DNA of 32,689 nucleotides from Actinomycetales bacterium (GTDB lineage: Bacteria; Actinomycetota; Actinomycetes; Actinomycetales; Dermatophilaceae), in the NCBI GenBank assembly GCA_012729695.1, contig JAAYCP010000214.1, positions 1-32,689 on the forward strand, written 5' to 3'. The notes under the pieces were generated by a model. It was given only the letters and a program-made list of their open reading frames with translations. It was not told where the DNA came from and did no database searches. This document shows positions 1-8,566 of this stretch, piece by piece (the stretch's first letter is position 1; the number at the start of each line of letters is the position of its first letter). The translations under genes were made by a program, and so were the position numbers.

Positions 1-7
1 CCAGCCG

Positions 8-25
8 TGTGCCGCCCGCGGCACA
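8..25. terminator. Short perfect hairpin at window edge
   Basis: TGTGCCGC and GCGGCACA are separated by CC, giving a perfect 8-bp inverted repeat. It lies more than 100 nt before the first gene and could end a gene outside the window. No T-tract follows, so the terminator role is a guess from position only. Confidence 0.3.
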
Positions 26-122
26 TCCCCCGCGCGCGACACACCCCACCGCGACCGCCCTCGTGAGCGCCGGCGACAGGCCGGGCGAGGCCGGGGTCCT
101 AAGGGCTGTCGGAGGCTCTCCC

Positions 123-128
123 TACCTT
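123..128 (+). promoter_or_regulatory. -10 element of leaderless promoter, exonuclease gene
   Basis: TACCTT ends 7 nt before the ATG at 136, so transcription should start at or next to the A of that ATG. A GGAGG at 111-115 would instead suit a TTG at 127. I prefer the ATG because the same -10-to-start spacing recurs at many genes in this window. Confidence 0.55.
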
Positions 129-135
129 GGTCGCC

Positions 136-1860
136 ATGACGATGACCCCGATCCAGAGTGTCCTGGACCTGGAGACGGCCGACGACCGTCCCCTCGGGAC
201 ACCGTTGACCGACGTCACGTTCATCGTCGTGGACCTCGAGACCACCGGCGGCGCGCCTGCCGAGGCAGGGATCACCGAGATCGGCGCCGTCGCCGTGCGT
301 GGCGGCGAGGTGGTCGGCGAGTTCCAGAGCCTGGTCAACCCCGGAGAGCCGATCCCCGCGTTCATCACGGCGCTGACCGGAATCACGACGACGATGGTCG
401 CGCGATCACCCCGGCTGTCGGCGGCACTCCCCGCGTTCTTCGACTTCGTCCGCGCGCAGGGCAGACCGGTCGCCTGGGTCGCCCACAATGCCTCCTACGA
501 CATCTCCTTCCTCAAGGCCGGCGCGCGCCTCCATGACCTGGCCTTCCCCGATCACCCTGTGCTCGACACCGTCCACCTGGCCCGTCAGCTCCTCAACCGG
601 GACGAGGTCCGCAACCACAAGCTCTCCACCCTCTCCACCCACTTCCACGCCCGCACCGTCCCCGATCACCGGGCACTCCACGATGCCCGCGCCACGGTGG
701 ACGTGCTCCACGGCCTCATCGAGCTGGTCGGCAACCGCGGGGTGGTCACTCTCGAGGAGCTGCGCTCCTTCTCCGCCCGGGTCCCGACCGAGGTGCGCGC
801 CAAGCGGCGACTCGCGGCCGGGCTGCCGAGCGCACCGGGGGTCTATGTCTTCAGGGACGCAGCCGGGGACGCGCTCTATGTGGGGACCTCGAACGACATC
901 CGGCGTCGGGTAGGCGCGTACTTCACCCGGGCGGAGACCCGGGCGCGGATGACCCAGATGGTGAAGCTCGCCGACTCGGTGACTCCGATTGTCTGCGCGA
1001 CCGATCTGGAGGCCCGGGTGCGGGAGGTCCGGATCATCGCCTCGGAGCGGCCTCGCTTCAACCGCCGCTCGACCCGCCCGAACACCCACCTCTGGCTCAA
1101 GCTCACGAACGAGCACTTCCCGCGGCTCTCGATCGTCTCCACCGTTCGCGACGACGGCGCCCACTACATCGGACCCTTCCGCAGCCGGGTCCGCGCCACG
1201 CAGGCGATGACGGCTCTGCACTCGGTCTTCCCGCTCCGCCAGTGCACCCAGTCCCTCGGGGCGAACCCCACGAGACCCAGCGCCTGCGTGCTGGTCGAGC
1301 TCGGCTCCTGCGGAGCCCCGTGCATCGGCGCCCAGTCCAAGAGCGAGTATGCCGTCGTCGCCAACGCCGTCCGGCATGCCCTGACCCGTGATCCGGGGAC
1401 CGTCGTCGACCAGCTCCGGGACCGGATGCTCGACCTGGGCACGACTGAGCGGTTCGAGGAAGCCGGTGAGGTGCGGGATCGTCTCGCCGCCCTCCTGAGC
1501 GGGGTGCAGCGCGTCCAGCGCATCGCCCCCCTCGCCGCCGTGCGGGAGGTCATCGCCGCTCAGCGCCATCCTCTCGGAGGTTGGGAGCTGATGTGCATCC
1601 GACACGGCCGGCTCGCCGGATCCTCCGTCGCGCCCCGCGGTGCCGACCCGATGCCCTTCGTGGCTGCCCTCAGAGCCAGCGCAGAGCATGTCTCCGCCCC
1701 CGCCACCGGCCTGCTTCCGGCCGCCATCATCGAGGAGACCGAGATCATCGCGCGCTGGCTCGAGTCCCCTGGCGTGCGACTGGTGGAAGTCGACGGGGAG
1801 TGGAGCTGGCCGGTGCGCGGTGGAGCCGCCTATGCCGATCTCACAGCGCGGATGGCATGA
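136..1860 (+). CDS. DEDDh exonuclease / GIY-YIG (UvrC N-terminal-like) fusion protein
   Basis: This is a probable DNA repair or processing nuclease of 574 aa. Residues about 27-195 form a DEDDh 3'-5' exonuclease domain like DnaQ epsilon: D33 and E35 in VVDLETTG, D122 in HNASYDISFL, then HRALHDARA. Residues about 230-305 form a GIY-YIG nuclease domain (GVYVF, then ALYVGTS at about 247-252, with following arginines), as in UvrC and Cho. Residues about 425-455 resemble a UVR motif (RFEEAGEVRDRL). The C-terminal RNase H-like nuclease and HhH domains of true UvrC are absent. The family is recurrent in actinobacteria, and I recall Rv2191 beside qcr in M. tuberculosis. The substrate is unknown. TTG at 127 is an alternative start. 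The gene is monocistronic, with the Lrp-like gene 16 nt downstream having its own promoter. Confidence 0.9.
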   Translation: MTMTPIQSVLDLETADDRPLGTPLTDVTFIVVDLETTGGAPAEAGITEIGAVAVRGGEVVGEFQSLVNPGEPIPAFITALTGITTTMVARSPRLSAALPAFFDFVRAQGRPVAWVAHNASYDISFLKAGARLHDLAFPDHPVLDTVHLARQLLNRDEVRNHKLSTLSTHFHARTVPDHRALHDARATVDVLHGLIELVGNRGVVTLEELRSFSARVPTEVRAKRRLAAGLPSAPGVYVFRDAAGDALYVGTSNDIRRRVGAYFTRAETRARMTQMVKLADSVTPIVCATDLEARVREVRIIASERPRFNRRSTRPNTHLWLKLTNEHFPRLSIVSTVRDDGAHYIGPFRSRVRATQAMTALHSVFPLRQCTQSLGANPTRPSACVLVELGSCGAPCIGAQSKSEYAVVANAVRHALTRDPGTVVDQLRDRMLDLGTTERFEEAGEVRDRLAALLSGVQRVQRIAPLAAVREVIAAQRHPLGGWELMCIRHGRLAGSSVAPRGADPMPFVAALRASAEHVSAPATGLLPAAIIEETEIIARWLESPGVRLVEVDGEWSWPVRGGAAYADLTARMA

Positions 1861-1864
1861 CCAC

Positions 1865-1870
1865 TAGGCT
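1865..1870 (+). promoter_or_regulatory. -10 element of leaderless promoter, Lrp-like gene
   Basis: TAGGCT ends 6 nt before the GTG at 1877, and there is no Shine-Dalgarno sequence. It overlaps the region just after the upstream stop codon. The sequence is nearly identical to the glycerate-kinase promoter on the minus strand at 17662-17667, including the following GAC(C)TGC and GTG. Confidence 0.55.
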
Positions 1871-1876
1871 GACTGC

Positions 1877-2155
1877 GTGATCAGCGCCATCGTCCTCATC
1901 AATGCCGACGTCGACAAGATCCCCGAGGTCGCAGCCGCTCTCGTCGAGATCGACGGCGTCGAGGCGGTCTACTCCGTCGCCGGATCGGTTGATCTCATCG
2001 CCATGGTCCGGGTCAGGGAGCACGACCAGCTCGCCGACGTCATCGCCGACAAGATCGGCAAGGTGTCCGGAGTGACCGAGACCGATACGCACATCGCCTT
2101 CCGGACCTACTCCAAGGAGGACCTGGGCGCAGCATTCAGTCTCGGCGTCGAGTAG
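1877..2155 (+). CDS. Stand-alone Lrp/AsnC ligand-binding (RAM) domain protein
   Basis: This 92-aa protein consists only of the C-terminal regulatory fold of Lrp/AsnC proteins. It has a beta-strand start ([14 protein letters not shown]), a helix, the [20 protein letters not shown] core and a C-terminal [10 protein letters not shown]. No helix-turn-helix precedes it, so it should not bind DNA by itself. Stand-alone RAM domains are known to assemble into oligomers that bind amino acids. The target here is unknown. The 3' end overlaps the convergent trpD gene by 20 nt (2136-2155), so any read-through would produce antisense to trpD. Start GTG at 1877 is supported by the -10 element 6 nt upstream. 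Confidence 0.88.
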   Translation: MISAIVLINADVDKIPEVAAALVEIDGVEAVYSVAGSVDLIAMVRVREHDQLADVIADKIGKVSGVTETDTHIAFRTYSKEDLGAAFSLGVE

Positions 2156-3200
2156 CCGCGACCCACCGCTGCAGCACCTCGGCGGCAGCCCCGCTGTCGA
2201 TCGCCGCTCGCGCCGCCTCCAGGCCTCGCGCGATCGCCTCGGTCAGGTCGGGCGCGTCCCGCTCTTCGAGCAGAGGCAGGGCCAGGGCCACGGCGGTGTT
2301 GAGCAGCACCGCGTCCCGCGGAGCGCCGGAGACACCCGCGAGGACATCGCGCACGACCGCCGCGTTGAACTCGGCATCGCCACCGCGAAGGGCCTCCAAC
2401 GGGCTGCGGGAGATGCCGAAGTCGCCCGGGTCGAGGGTGTGCGTGCTCACCGTCCCGTCCTTGACCAGCCAGACGGAGGACGTCGTCGAGAGGGTCACCT
2501 CATCCAGTCCGTCGTCACCACGCACCACGATCGCCGACCGCCGGCGTCGGGCGAAGACCCCCGCGATGAGCGGAGCAGCAGAGGCGTCGGCCACGCCCAG
2601 GGCGGCATACCTCGGCTGAGCGGGGTTGGTGAGCGGACCGAGAATGTTAAAGGCCGTGCCGACGCCGAGCTCACGACGGGCGACCGCGGCGTGTCGCATG
2701 CTCGGGTGGAAGGCCTGGGCGAAGCAGAAGGTGATCCCGGCCTCGAGAGCCACCGCCGCGACCCGCTGCGGGCTGATCGTCAGGTCGACTCCGAGGGCCT
2801 CGAGCACGTCGGCCGAGCCGCTGGAGGAGGACGCCGCGCGGTTCCCGTGCTTGACGACCGTCAACCCCGTCCCTGCCGCGACCAGCGAGGCCATCGTCGA
2901 GATGTTGACCGAGTGGTGCCGGTCTCCCCCGGTGCCGACGATGTCGACGGTGCTCCCGGGCACCTCGATGCGGATGGCGTGCTCCAGCATCTCGTCGGCG
3001 AGCCCGGTGAGCTCCTCCGTCGTGATGCCCTTGGCCTTGAGCGCCACGAGGAAGCCGGCAAGCTGGACAGCGCTGGCCTGTCCCTCCATGACCTCGCGCA
3101 TGGCCCACCGGGTCTGACTGGCGCTGAGATCCTCACGCGCCAGCAGCGCGGTCAGCAGGTCCGGCCAGGTGGGCTCGGGGTCCGAGGTGGTGTCGTCCAC
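2136..3200 (-). CDS. trpD: Anthranilate phosphoribosyltransferase
   Basis: It transfers phosphoribose from PRPP to anthranilate, the second step of tryptophan synthesis. The 354-aa length is normal. PRPP and anthranilate site motifs are visible: [14 protein letters not shown] (about residues 88-101), [22 protein letters not shown] (about 112 onward) and the [11 protein letters not shown] segment. The start is GTG at 3200, 3 nt after the stop of the receiver-like gene, so the two are probably co-transcribed and may be translationally coupled. No other trp gene is present in the window. A separate trpD next to ctaE-qcr is the usual actinobacterial arrangement, as I recall for Rv2192c. Confidence 0.96.
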   Translation of the reverse strand: MDDTTSDPEPTWPDLLTALLAREDLSASQTRWAMREVMEGQASAVQLAGFLVALKAKGITTEELTGLADEMLEHAIRIEVPGSTVDIVGTGGDRHHSVNISTMASLVAAGTGLTVVKHGNRAASSSSGSADVLEALGVDLTISPQRVAAVALEAGITFCFAQAFHPSMRHAAVARRELGVGTAFNILGPLTNPAQPRYAALGVADASAAPLIAGVFARRRRSAIVVRGDDGLDEVTLSTTSSVWLVKDGTVSTHTLDPGDFGISRSPLEALRGGDAEFNAAVVRDVLAGVSGAPRDAVLLNTAVALALPLLEERDAPDLTEAIARGLEAARAAIDSGAAAEVLQRWVAATRRRD

Positions 3201-3203
3201 CGG

Positions 3204-3662
3204 CTACCGCGTCGTGCGGGCGAGGTCCGCGACGGCTGTGGCGAGGGTGATGGGGTCGATCGGGTGCGGGACCGCCGCCTCGGCCTGGGACCAGGCTGCG
3301 AGCCACCCGTCCTGGGGGCGCCCGGTGAGGACGAGGATGGGTGGGCAGTCGAAGATCTCGTTCTTGAGCTGGCGGGTCAGCCCGAGTCCCCCCATCGGAG
3401 AGGCCTCACCGTCGAGGATGAGCAGGTCGAACCCACCCTGCTCGACCTCGGTCACGACCGCCTCGGGTGTCGCGCACTCCTTCCAGGCGACAACCTCGAC
3501 GTCGCGGGCCGGCCGCCGGCCGACCGCCGCACGCACGGCGTCACGAGTCGTGAAGTCGTCGCTGTACAGCAGGATCGTGACCTGGTGCCGCTCGCCGGAG
3601 GCGGCGCTCGACGGGTCCGCAGCCGACGGGATCGGCGACGTCGAAGGGTGCACAGAGCTCAT
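3204..3662 (-). CDS. Degenerate stand-alone receiver (response-regulator-like) protein
   Basis: This 152-aa protein has a Ser/Pro/Ala-rich N-terminal tail (about 27 residues) followed by one CheY-like receiver fold. Acidic pocket residues are seen in LLYSDDF, the likely phospho-acceptor Asp is in [13 protein letters not shown], and the switch Thr is in LVLTGR. The invariant Lys of the usual KP motif is replaced: the sequence reads [12 protein letters not shown], with HP at that point. There is no output domain and no neighbouring histidine kinase. The loss suggests either phosphorylation-independent behaviour or altered chemistry. It is the first gene of a two-gene unit with trpD. The ATG start at 3662 is set by a -10 element 7 nt upstream. 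Confidence 0.82.
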   Translation of the reverse strand: MSSVHPSTSPIPSAADPSSAASGERHQVTILLYSDDFTTRDAVRAAVGRRPARDVEVVAWKECATPEAVVTEVEQGGFDLLILDGEASPMGGLGLTRQLKNEIFDCPPILVLTGRPQDGWLAAWSQAEAAVPHPIDPITLATAVADLARTTR

Positions 3663-3669
3663 GGCACGG

Positions 3670-3675
3670 ATCCTA
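3670..3675 (-). promoter_or_regulatory. -10 element of leaderless promoter, receiver-trpD unit
   Basis: On the minus strand TAGGAT ends 7 nt before the ATG at 3662, with no Shine-Dalgarno sequence. It drives the receiver gene and, by proximity, trpD. It lies back to back with the ctaE promoter. Confidence 0.55.
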
Positions 3676-3722
3676 CCGGGGGTTTGTCGGGGGGTCGGGC
3701 ACCGCCCGGCCGAAAGATGGTG

Positions 3723-3728
3723 CAGTAT
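3723..3728 (+). promoter_or_regulatory. Possible -10 element for ctaE
   Basis: CAGTAT ends 7 nt before the GTG at 3736. It keeps the A2 and T6 positions of the -10 consensus but not T1, so it is weaker than the TANNNT elements elsewhere in the window. There is no Shine-Dalgarno sequence before the GTG. Confidence 0.35.
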
Positions 3729-3735
3729 TGACCCC

Positions 3736-4413
3736 GTGGCGACTGCAGCGACCTTTCCTCAGGACTCTTCGAACGACGTACGTCATCGTGTCGTTCCCAG
3801 CATCCCCGGGCACGGACCGGCGACCCGTCCCAATATGGTGGCGGTGGGCACCATGGTGTGGCTGGCCAGCGAGCTCATGTTCTTCGCGGGTCTGTTCGCG
3901 ATGTACTTCACGCTGCGCGCCAACGTGCCTGCCCAGTGGGACGCGAACATCCCCAAGCTGAACTTCTGGTTCGCCCTGGCCAACACGACGATCCTCGTCA
4001 TCTCCTCGGTCTGGTGCCAGCTCGGAGTCTGGAAGGCCGAGGCCGGCCAGGTCGCCCGCACCGGTGGCCTCTTCGAGTTCTCGAAGTGGGGCATGCGTGA
4101 GTGGTATGTGCTGACCTACATCTTCGGCGCGATCTTCGTCTCCGGACAGGTGCTCGAGTACGCCGAGCTGGTCTCCCACGGGGTGACGCTCGCCAGCGAC
4201 TCCTACGGCTCGATCTTCTACCTCGCGACCGGCTTCCACGGCATCCACGTCACCGGTGGCCTCATCGCCTTCCTCCTGATCATCGGCCGTAGCTTCACGA
4301 CACGCCGCTACACCCATGCGCAGGCCACCGGAGCAGTCGTGACGTCGTACTACTGGCACTTCGTCGACGTCGTGTGGATCGCCCTGTTCGCCACCATCTA
4401 CCTGCTCCGTTAG
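3736..4413 (+). CDS. ctaE: Cytochrome c oxidase subunit III (aa3 type)
   Basis: This is a membrane subunit of the terminal aa3 oxidase, 225 aa. Several hydrophobic helices are evident: [59 protein letters not shown], then [19 protein letters not shown] and a final [13 protein letters not shown]. The E in ASELMFF and the FHGIHV motif are family hallmarks. The start is GTG at 3736. An upstream extension of the frame reads through the antisense of the receiver gene and is rejected. It is separated from the rest of the cta genes and sits 67 nt before qcrC, consistent with the bc1-aa3 supercomplex of actinobacteria. Confidence 0.95.
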   Translation: MATAATFPQDSSNDVRHRVVPSIPGHGPATRPNMVAVGTMVWLASELMFFAGLFAMYFTLRANVPAQWDANIPKLNFWFALANTTILVISSVWCQLGVWKAEAGQVARTGGLFEFSKWGMREWYVLTYIFGAIFVSGQVLEYAELVSHGVTLASDSYGSIFYLATGFHGIHVTGGLIAFLLIIGRSFTTRRYTHAQATGAVVTSYYWHFVDVVWIALFATIYLLR

Positions 4414-4468
4414 CCCTTCCTTCCTTATCTGCTCCACCAGCCGTGACCCGACCGATCGAAGTAGACCC

Positions 4469-4475
4469 AAAGGAA
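4469..4475 (+). promoter_or_regulatory. Shine-Dalgarno site of qcrC
   Basis: AAAGGAA lies 5 nt before GTG 4481 and fixes that start. The qcr mRNA is therefore leadered, unlike many neighbours. Confidence 0.6.
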
Positions 4476-4480
4476 CTGAC

Positions 4481-5296
4481 GTGAATGCACTAGCCGCCCG
4501 GCGCCGCCATCCAGCGGCCATCGCGCTGCTGCTGATGCTCGCCCTGGTGGTGACAGGCGGCCTGTACGCCGCGTTCGCCCCCAAGCCTGCGGCGGCCGCG
4601 GCCGTCACCGCGGACCAGGTGGCCCAAGGCAAGGCGCTCTTCCAGGCGAACTGCGCCAGCTGCCACGGCCTCAACGGGGAGGGCAACGAGGCCGAGGTCG
4701 GCGGCGAGCTGCGATCGTTCGGACCCTCGCTCGTGGGCGCCGGCGCCGCGGCGGTCCACTTCCAGATGGAGACCGGCCGGATGCCCCTGGCCAACCCCGG
4801 CGTCCAGGCCCAGCGCGTCTCCAAGATCAAGTTCGAGCAGGAGGAGATCGACTCGATCGCCGCCTGGGTGGCCACCCTCGGCCCCGGTCCCGCCCGCCCT
4901 GACGAGGAGTGGCTCGACTGGGAGGGCTCCGGCGACGCCGGTCGCGGCGGCACGATCTACCGCAGCAACTGCGCCATGTGCCACAGCTCGGCCGGTGCCG
5001 GTGGCGCCCTGACCCGAGGCAAGTACGCTCCGAGCCTCGAGGGAGTGGAGCCGGTCCACATCTATGAGGCCATGCTCACCGGCCCGCAGAACATGCCGGT
5101 GTTCAACGACACCAACCTCACCCCGGAGGACAAACGCGACGTGATCGCCTATGTCAAGCAGATGCATGCCGTCGGCAACCCCGGCGGACTGGGCCTGGGT
5201 GGCTTCGGTCCGGCCGCGGAGGCGCTCTTCGCCTGGGTCTTCGGTCTGAGCATCATGATCGGTACCGCTGTGTGGCTCGGACAGAAGGGAGCCTGA
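4481..5296 (+). CDS. qcrC: Cytochrome bc1 complex diheme cytochrome c subunit
   Basis: This is the membrane-anchored diheme cytochrome c of the actinobacterial bc1 complex, which passes electrons directly to the aa3 oxidase in place of a soluble cytochrome c. The protein is 271 aa. An N-terminal hydrophobic segment (IALLLMLALVVTGGLYAAF) acts as signal or anchor. Two heme c sites are seen at C58-A-S-C61-H62 and C164-A-M-C167-H168. Methionine ligand candidates are in GRMPLANP and PQNMPVF. A C-terminal helix (ALFAWVFGLSIMIGTAVWLG) provides the second anchor. It is followed after 1 nt by qcrA. Confidence 0.96.
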   Translation: MNALAARRRHPAAIALLLMLALVVTGGLYAAFAPKPAAAAAVTADQVAQGKALFQANCASCHGLNGEGNEAEVGGELRSFGPSLVGAGAAAVHFQMETGRMPLANPGVQAQRVSKIKFEQEEIDSIAAWVATLGPGPARPDEEWLDWEGSGDAGRGGTIYRSNCAMCHSSAGAGGALTRGKYAPSLEGVEPVHIYEAMLTGPQNMPVFNDTNLTPEDKRDVIAYVKQMHAVGNPGGLGLGGFGPAAEALFAWVFGLSIMIGTAVWLGQKGA

Positions 5297-5297
5297 C

Positions 5298-6464
5298 GTG
5301 GCAGACCCGACGAACCCCACCCCCGACGCGGATCGCCCGGACTCCGCGGGCGAGTACACCGAGGCCGACTACACCAGGGACCTCAGCACCGCGGTGAGCC
5401 TGGACGGCGACGTCGTCGGCACCGGTGGCCTGCCGGAGCGCTTCGAGGACCCCGGTCTGCCCCCGCACCAGCCGCGGATGTCCGATCTCGACGAGGCCGC
5501 GGCCACGCGGGCCGAGCGTCAGGTGGCCACCCTCTTCGGCATCTCGATCATCGGCACGCTGGGCTTCCTCGTCGCCTACTTCGCCGTGCCCGTCGAGAGC
5601 CGGATGTTCTTCCCGGGCCTCGGATCAACGGTCAGCACGAGCAACTTCCTGCTCGGAGTGACCATGGGTCTGTCTCTGCTGGGTATCGGCGCCGGCGCGG
5701 TCCACTGGGCCAAGACCCTCATGCCGGACGAGGAGGCGGTCGAGGAGCGCCACCCCATGCGCAGCGAGGAGGACGATCGCGCCCAGTTCGGCGAGATCAT
5801 GCTCGGTGGCGCCGAGGACGCCGGCCTGACCCGTCGCCCGCTTCTCAAGTACGCGATGGGTGGGGCGCTCGGCCTGTTCGCCCTGCCGATGGTCGTCCAG
5901 GTCGTCGGCAGCCTCGGGCCGCTGGACCGGCCGTGGCGCCGCCTGGAGCACACCTTCTGGGACGGCGAGGAGGGTCCGGACGGCACGCGTGAGTTCACCC
6001 GCCCGCGCCTGGTGCGCGACCCGCAGAACACCCCGATCCGCCCCGAGGAGGTCACCATCGGGTCGGCCTACCACGTCCAGCCCGAGGGGCTGTTCGACCT
6101 CGACCCGCACCACCAGCTCGAGGCCAAGGCCAAGGCGTCGGTGCTGCTCATGCGGCTGCACCCCGATGACTTCGTGAGCGAGAAGGCCCGGGACTGGGGC
6201 TACGAGGGCATCGTGGCCTACTCCAAGATCTGCACGCACGTCGGGTGTCCCGTGGGGCTCTACGAGCAGCACACACACCACCTGCTCTGCCCGTGCCACC
6301 AGTCGACCTTCGACGTGACGGACGACTGCAAGGTCATCTTCGGACCGGCCAAGCGCCCGCTTCCGCAGCTGAAGATCACCGTGGACGACGAGGGCTACCT
6401 CGTCGCCGACCAACCTTTCGAGGAGCCCGTCGGGCCGAGCTACTGGGAGCGTGAGCGTCGATGA
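5298..6464 (+). CDS. qcrA: Cytochrome bc1 Rieske iron-sulfur subunit
   Basis: This is the Rieske [2Fe-2S] subunit that takes an electron from quinol, 388 aa. The long N-terminal extension with three hydrophobic segments is the actinobacterial form: ATLFGISIIGTLGFLVAYFA, FLLGVTMGLSLLGIGAGAVH, and YAMGGALGLFALPMVVQVVG. Cluster ligands are C312 and H314 in CTHVGC (with C317) and C331 and H334 in CPCHQSTFD (with C333); C317 and C333 can form the usual disulfide. GTG start at 5298 comes 1 nt after the qcrC stop, and the end overlaps qcrB by 4 nt (ATGA), indicating translational coupling. Confidence 0.96.
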   Translation: MADPTNPTPDADRPDSAGEYTEADYTRDLSTAVSLDGDVVGTGGLPERFEDPGLPPHQPRMSDLDEAAATRAERQVATLFGISIIGTLGFLVAYFAVPVESRMFFPGLGSTVSTSNFLLGVTMGLSLLGIGAGAVHWAKTLMPDEEAVEERHPMRSEEDDRAQFGEIMLGGAEDAGLTRRPLLKYAMGGALGLFALPMVVQVVGSLGPLDRPWRRLEHTFWDGEEGPDGTREFTRPRLVRDPQNTPIRPEEVTIGSAYHVQPEGLFDLDPHHQLEAKAKASVLLMRLHPDDFVSEKARDWGYEGIVAYSKICTHVGCPVGLYEQHTHHLLCPCHQSTFDVTDDCKVIFGPAKRPLPQLKITVDDEGYLVADQPFEEPVGPSYWERERR

Positions 6465-8194
6465 GCGAGACCACAGCCAGCCGTCCTGCGGCCGCGCTGC
6501 GGGCGGACGACAAGCCCATCGAGCGCGCGCCGCAGGGTGCCGTCGGGAAGCTCGGAGGGGTTGCCGGATGGGTCGACGACCGCACCCGGGCCGCGAAGGG
6601 CGTCAACTACCTGCTCCGCAAGGTCTTCCCCGACCACTGGAGCTTCATGCTCGGCGAGATCGCGATGTACTCGCTGATCGTCTGTCTGCTCACCGGCGCC
6701 TTCCTCACCTTCTGGTTCGTGCCGAGCATGGGTCAGACCGTGTACGACGGCTCGTACATCCCGTTGCAGGGTGTCGTCATGTCCGAGGCCTACGCCTCGA
6801 CGCTCGACATCAGCTTCGACATCAAGGGCGGTCTGCTCATCCGGCAGATCCACCACTGGGCGGCGCTGATGTTCATCGTGTCGCTGTCGGTCCACATGAT
6901 GCGTGTCTTCTTCACCGGTGCCTTCCGCAAGCCGCGTGAGCTGAACTGGGTCATCGGCACAGTCCTGGCGCTGCTCGCCATCGTCGAGGGCTTCGCTGGG
7001 TACTCGCTCCCGGACGACCTTCTCTCCGGCACGGGTCTGCGGGCGATGCAGGGCTTCATCCTCACTGTCCCGGTGATCGGTTCCTACATCGCGTACGCGC
7101 TCTTCGGTGGGGACTTCCCCGGCGAGATGATCATCCCCCGGCTGTATGCAGCCCACGTGCTGCTCATTCCGGCTATCCTGGTCGGGCTGTTCATCGTCCA
7201 CGTCACGATGGTCGCGGTCAACAAGCACACCCAGTACCCCGGTCCGGGCAAGACCAACGACAATGTCGTCGGCTACCGGGTCATGCCGGTCTACGCAGCC
7301 AAGGCGGGCGGGTTCTTCTTCCTGGTCTTCGGTCTGACCGCACTCATTGCAGCCTTCGCGCAGATCAATGCCATCTGGGTGCACGGGCCCTACGACCCGT
7401 CGGCGGTCACCGCCGGCGCCCAGCCTGACTGGTACATGTGGTTCTCCGACGGTGCGCTGCGACTGCTGCCGGGCTGGATCGAGTTCACGGTGTTCGGGTT
7501 CACCTTCTCGCCGAACATCGCCATCGGCTCGATCATCCTGCTGCCCCTGGTCTACACGGTGCTCGGTGCCTACCCGTTCGTGGAGCGCTGGATCACCGGT
7601 GACGACCGGGAGCACCACCTGCTCGACCGTCCGCGCAACGCTCCGACCCGTACTGGTGTCGGCATGGCTGCGATCACCGGCTACACGGTTCTCGCACTGG
7701 CCTGCGTCAACGACATCATCGCGATCAAGCTGGGTATGTCGATCAACGACCTGACGAGGTTCTTCCGAGTCGCCGTCTTCCTCCTGCCCATCCTGGTCTT
7801 CTGGATCACGAAGCGGATCTGTCTGGGACTGCAGCGCCACGACCGCGAGCTCGTCCTCCACGGTCGCGAGACGGGCACCGTCATCCGCACCCCGGAGGGT
7901 CGCTTCTTCGAGCGGCACGAGGATCTGGACCCCTACACCCGGTGGCGCCTGGTGTCCTTCGATACCTACCGGCCGATCGAGCTCGAGCCGGCAACCGACG
8001 CGAACGGTCTCGTCCGCAAGGGTGCGAGGAAGGACCGACTTCGCGCGGCCCTGTCGCGGTTCTACTTCACCGACCAGATTCACCCGGTCACCCCTGCCGA
8101 GCTGGCTGCCGCGCACCACGACGGCCACGGCCACGAGGCTCTCGAGGGTGCCGCCGAGGAGGAGTACCCCGAGCAGATCGGTGCGGACCGCTAG
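6461..8194 (+). CDS. qcrB: Cytochrome bc1 complex cytochrome b subunit
   Basis: This is the di-heme b quinol-oxidising core, 577 aa. It has eight or more hydrophobic helices. Heme b histidines are in the helices IHHWAALMFIVSLSVHMMRV and LYAAHVLLIPAILVGLFIVH. The Qo-site PEWY motif is present as PDWY (in AQPDWYMWF), a variant I know from actinobacterial QcrB. After the last helix a hydrophilic tail of roughly 120 residues ends in a His-rich AAHHDGHGHEALEG stretch and an acidic EEEYPEQ. QcrB is the target of Q203-type inhibitors in mycobacteria. Its ATG overlaps the qcrA stop, and DUF167 follows after 31 nt. Confidence 0.96.
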   Translation: MSETTASRPAAALRADDKPIERAPQGAVGKLGGVAGWVDDRTRAAKGVNYLLRKVFPDHWSFMLGEIAMYSLIVCLLTGAFLTFWFVPSMGQTVYDGSYIPLQGVVMSEAYASTLDISFDIKGGLLIRQIHHWAALMFIVSLSVHMMRVFFTGAFRKPRELNWVIGTVLALLAIVEGFAGYSLPDDLLSGTGLRAMQGFILTVPVIGSYIAYALFGGDFPGEMIIPRLYAAHVLLIPAILVGLFIVHVTMVAVNKHTQYPGPGKTNDNVVGYRVMPVYAAKAGGFFFLVFGLTALIAAFAQINAIWVHGPYDPSAVTAGAQPDWYMWFSDGALRLLPGWIEFTVFGFTFSPNIAIGSIILLPLVYTVLGAYPFVERWITGDDREHHLLDRPRNAPTRTGVGMAAITGYTVLALACVNDIIAIKLGMSINDLTRFFRVAVFLLPILVFWITKRICLGLQRHDRELVLHGRETGTVIRTPEGRFFERHEDLDPYTRWRLVSFDTYRPIELEPATDANGLVRKGARKDRLRAALSRFYFTDQIHPVTPAELAAAHHDGHGHEALEGAAEEEYPEQIGADR

Positions 8195-8225
8195 GTCTTC
8201 CAGCGGGCACCACGACGGAACAGCT

Positions 8226-8498
8226 GTGCGGCTGAGTGTGCGGGTTCGCCCGGGCGCCAGCCGCACAGCCGTTGGTGGGCGCTACGGTGAGGACGAGATC
8301 CTCTGTGTCGCCGTCTCGGCCCGGGCTGTGGACGGTGCAGCCACCGATGCGGTGCTGCGGGCAGTCGCAGACGCCTTCGCACTCCCCCGCCGGGCCGTCA
8401 CGCTCGTCTCAGGGCGCACAGCGCGCACGAAGGTCCTTGAGCTGGACGGAGACGAGCCGAGCCTGCGGCAACGCCTCCATGAGCTGCTGAGCGCCTGA
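8226..8498 (+). CDS. DUF167 (YggU-type) family protein
   Basis: This is a small protein of 90 aa of unknown biochemical role. It shows the DUF167 pattern VRVRPGASRTAVGGRY, then AVSARAVDGAATDAVLRAVADAF (canonical: APPVDGKAN) and VTLVSGRTARTKVLEL (canonical: VSGxxSRxKxV). A lysine usual in the second motif is not present. Start GTG 8226 has only a weak ACGGA upstream and probably relies on read-through from qcrB, 31 nt away. A GC palindrome (GCGGGCCCGC, 8499-8508) follows the stop at once. Confidence 0.8.
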   Translation: MRLSVRVRPGASRTAVGGRYGEDEILCVAVSARAVDGAATDAVLRAVADAFALPRRAVTLVSGRTARTKVLELDGDEPSLRQRLHELLSA

Positions 8499-8566
8499 GC
8501 GGGCCCGCAGCGCGCGTCAGACGTCTTCACAGTGACCCGCCGGCATCCCGGAGGACGACAACCGAC

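Noticed and set aside
2439..3731. Plus-strand frame opposite trpD and the receiver gene
   Set aside because: Shadow frame; trpD motifs on the minus strand are unambiguous.
3169..3735. N-terminal extension of ctaE
   Set aside because: It runs antisense to the receiver gene and has no family similarity; GTG 3736 gives a normal-length subunit III.
6440..8266. Long minus-strand open frame (608 codons) opposite qcrB
   Set aside because: It is a high-GC shadow with low-complexity composition (Arg/Asp/Glu/Val/Gln-rich) and no known domain; qcrB on the other strand is certain.
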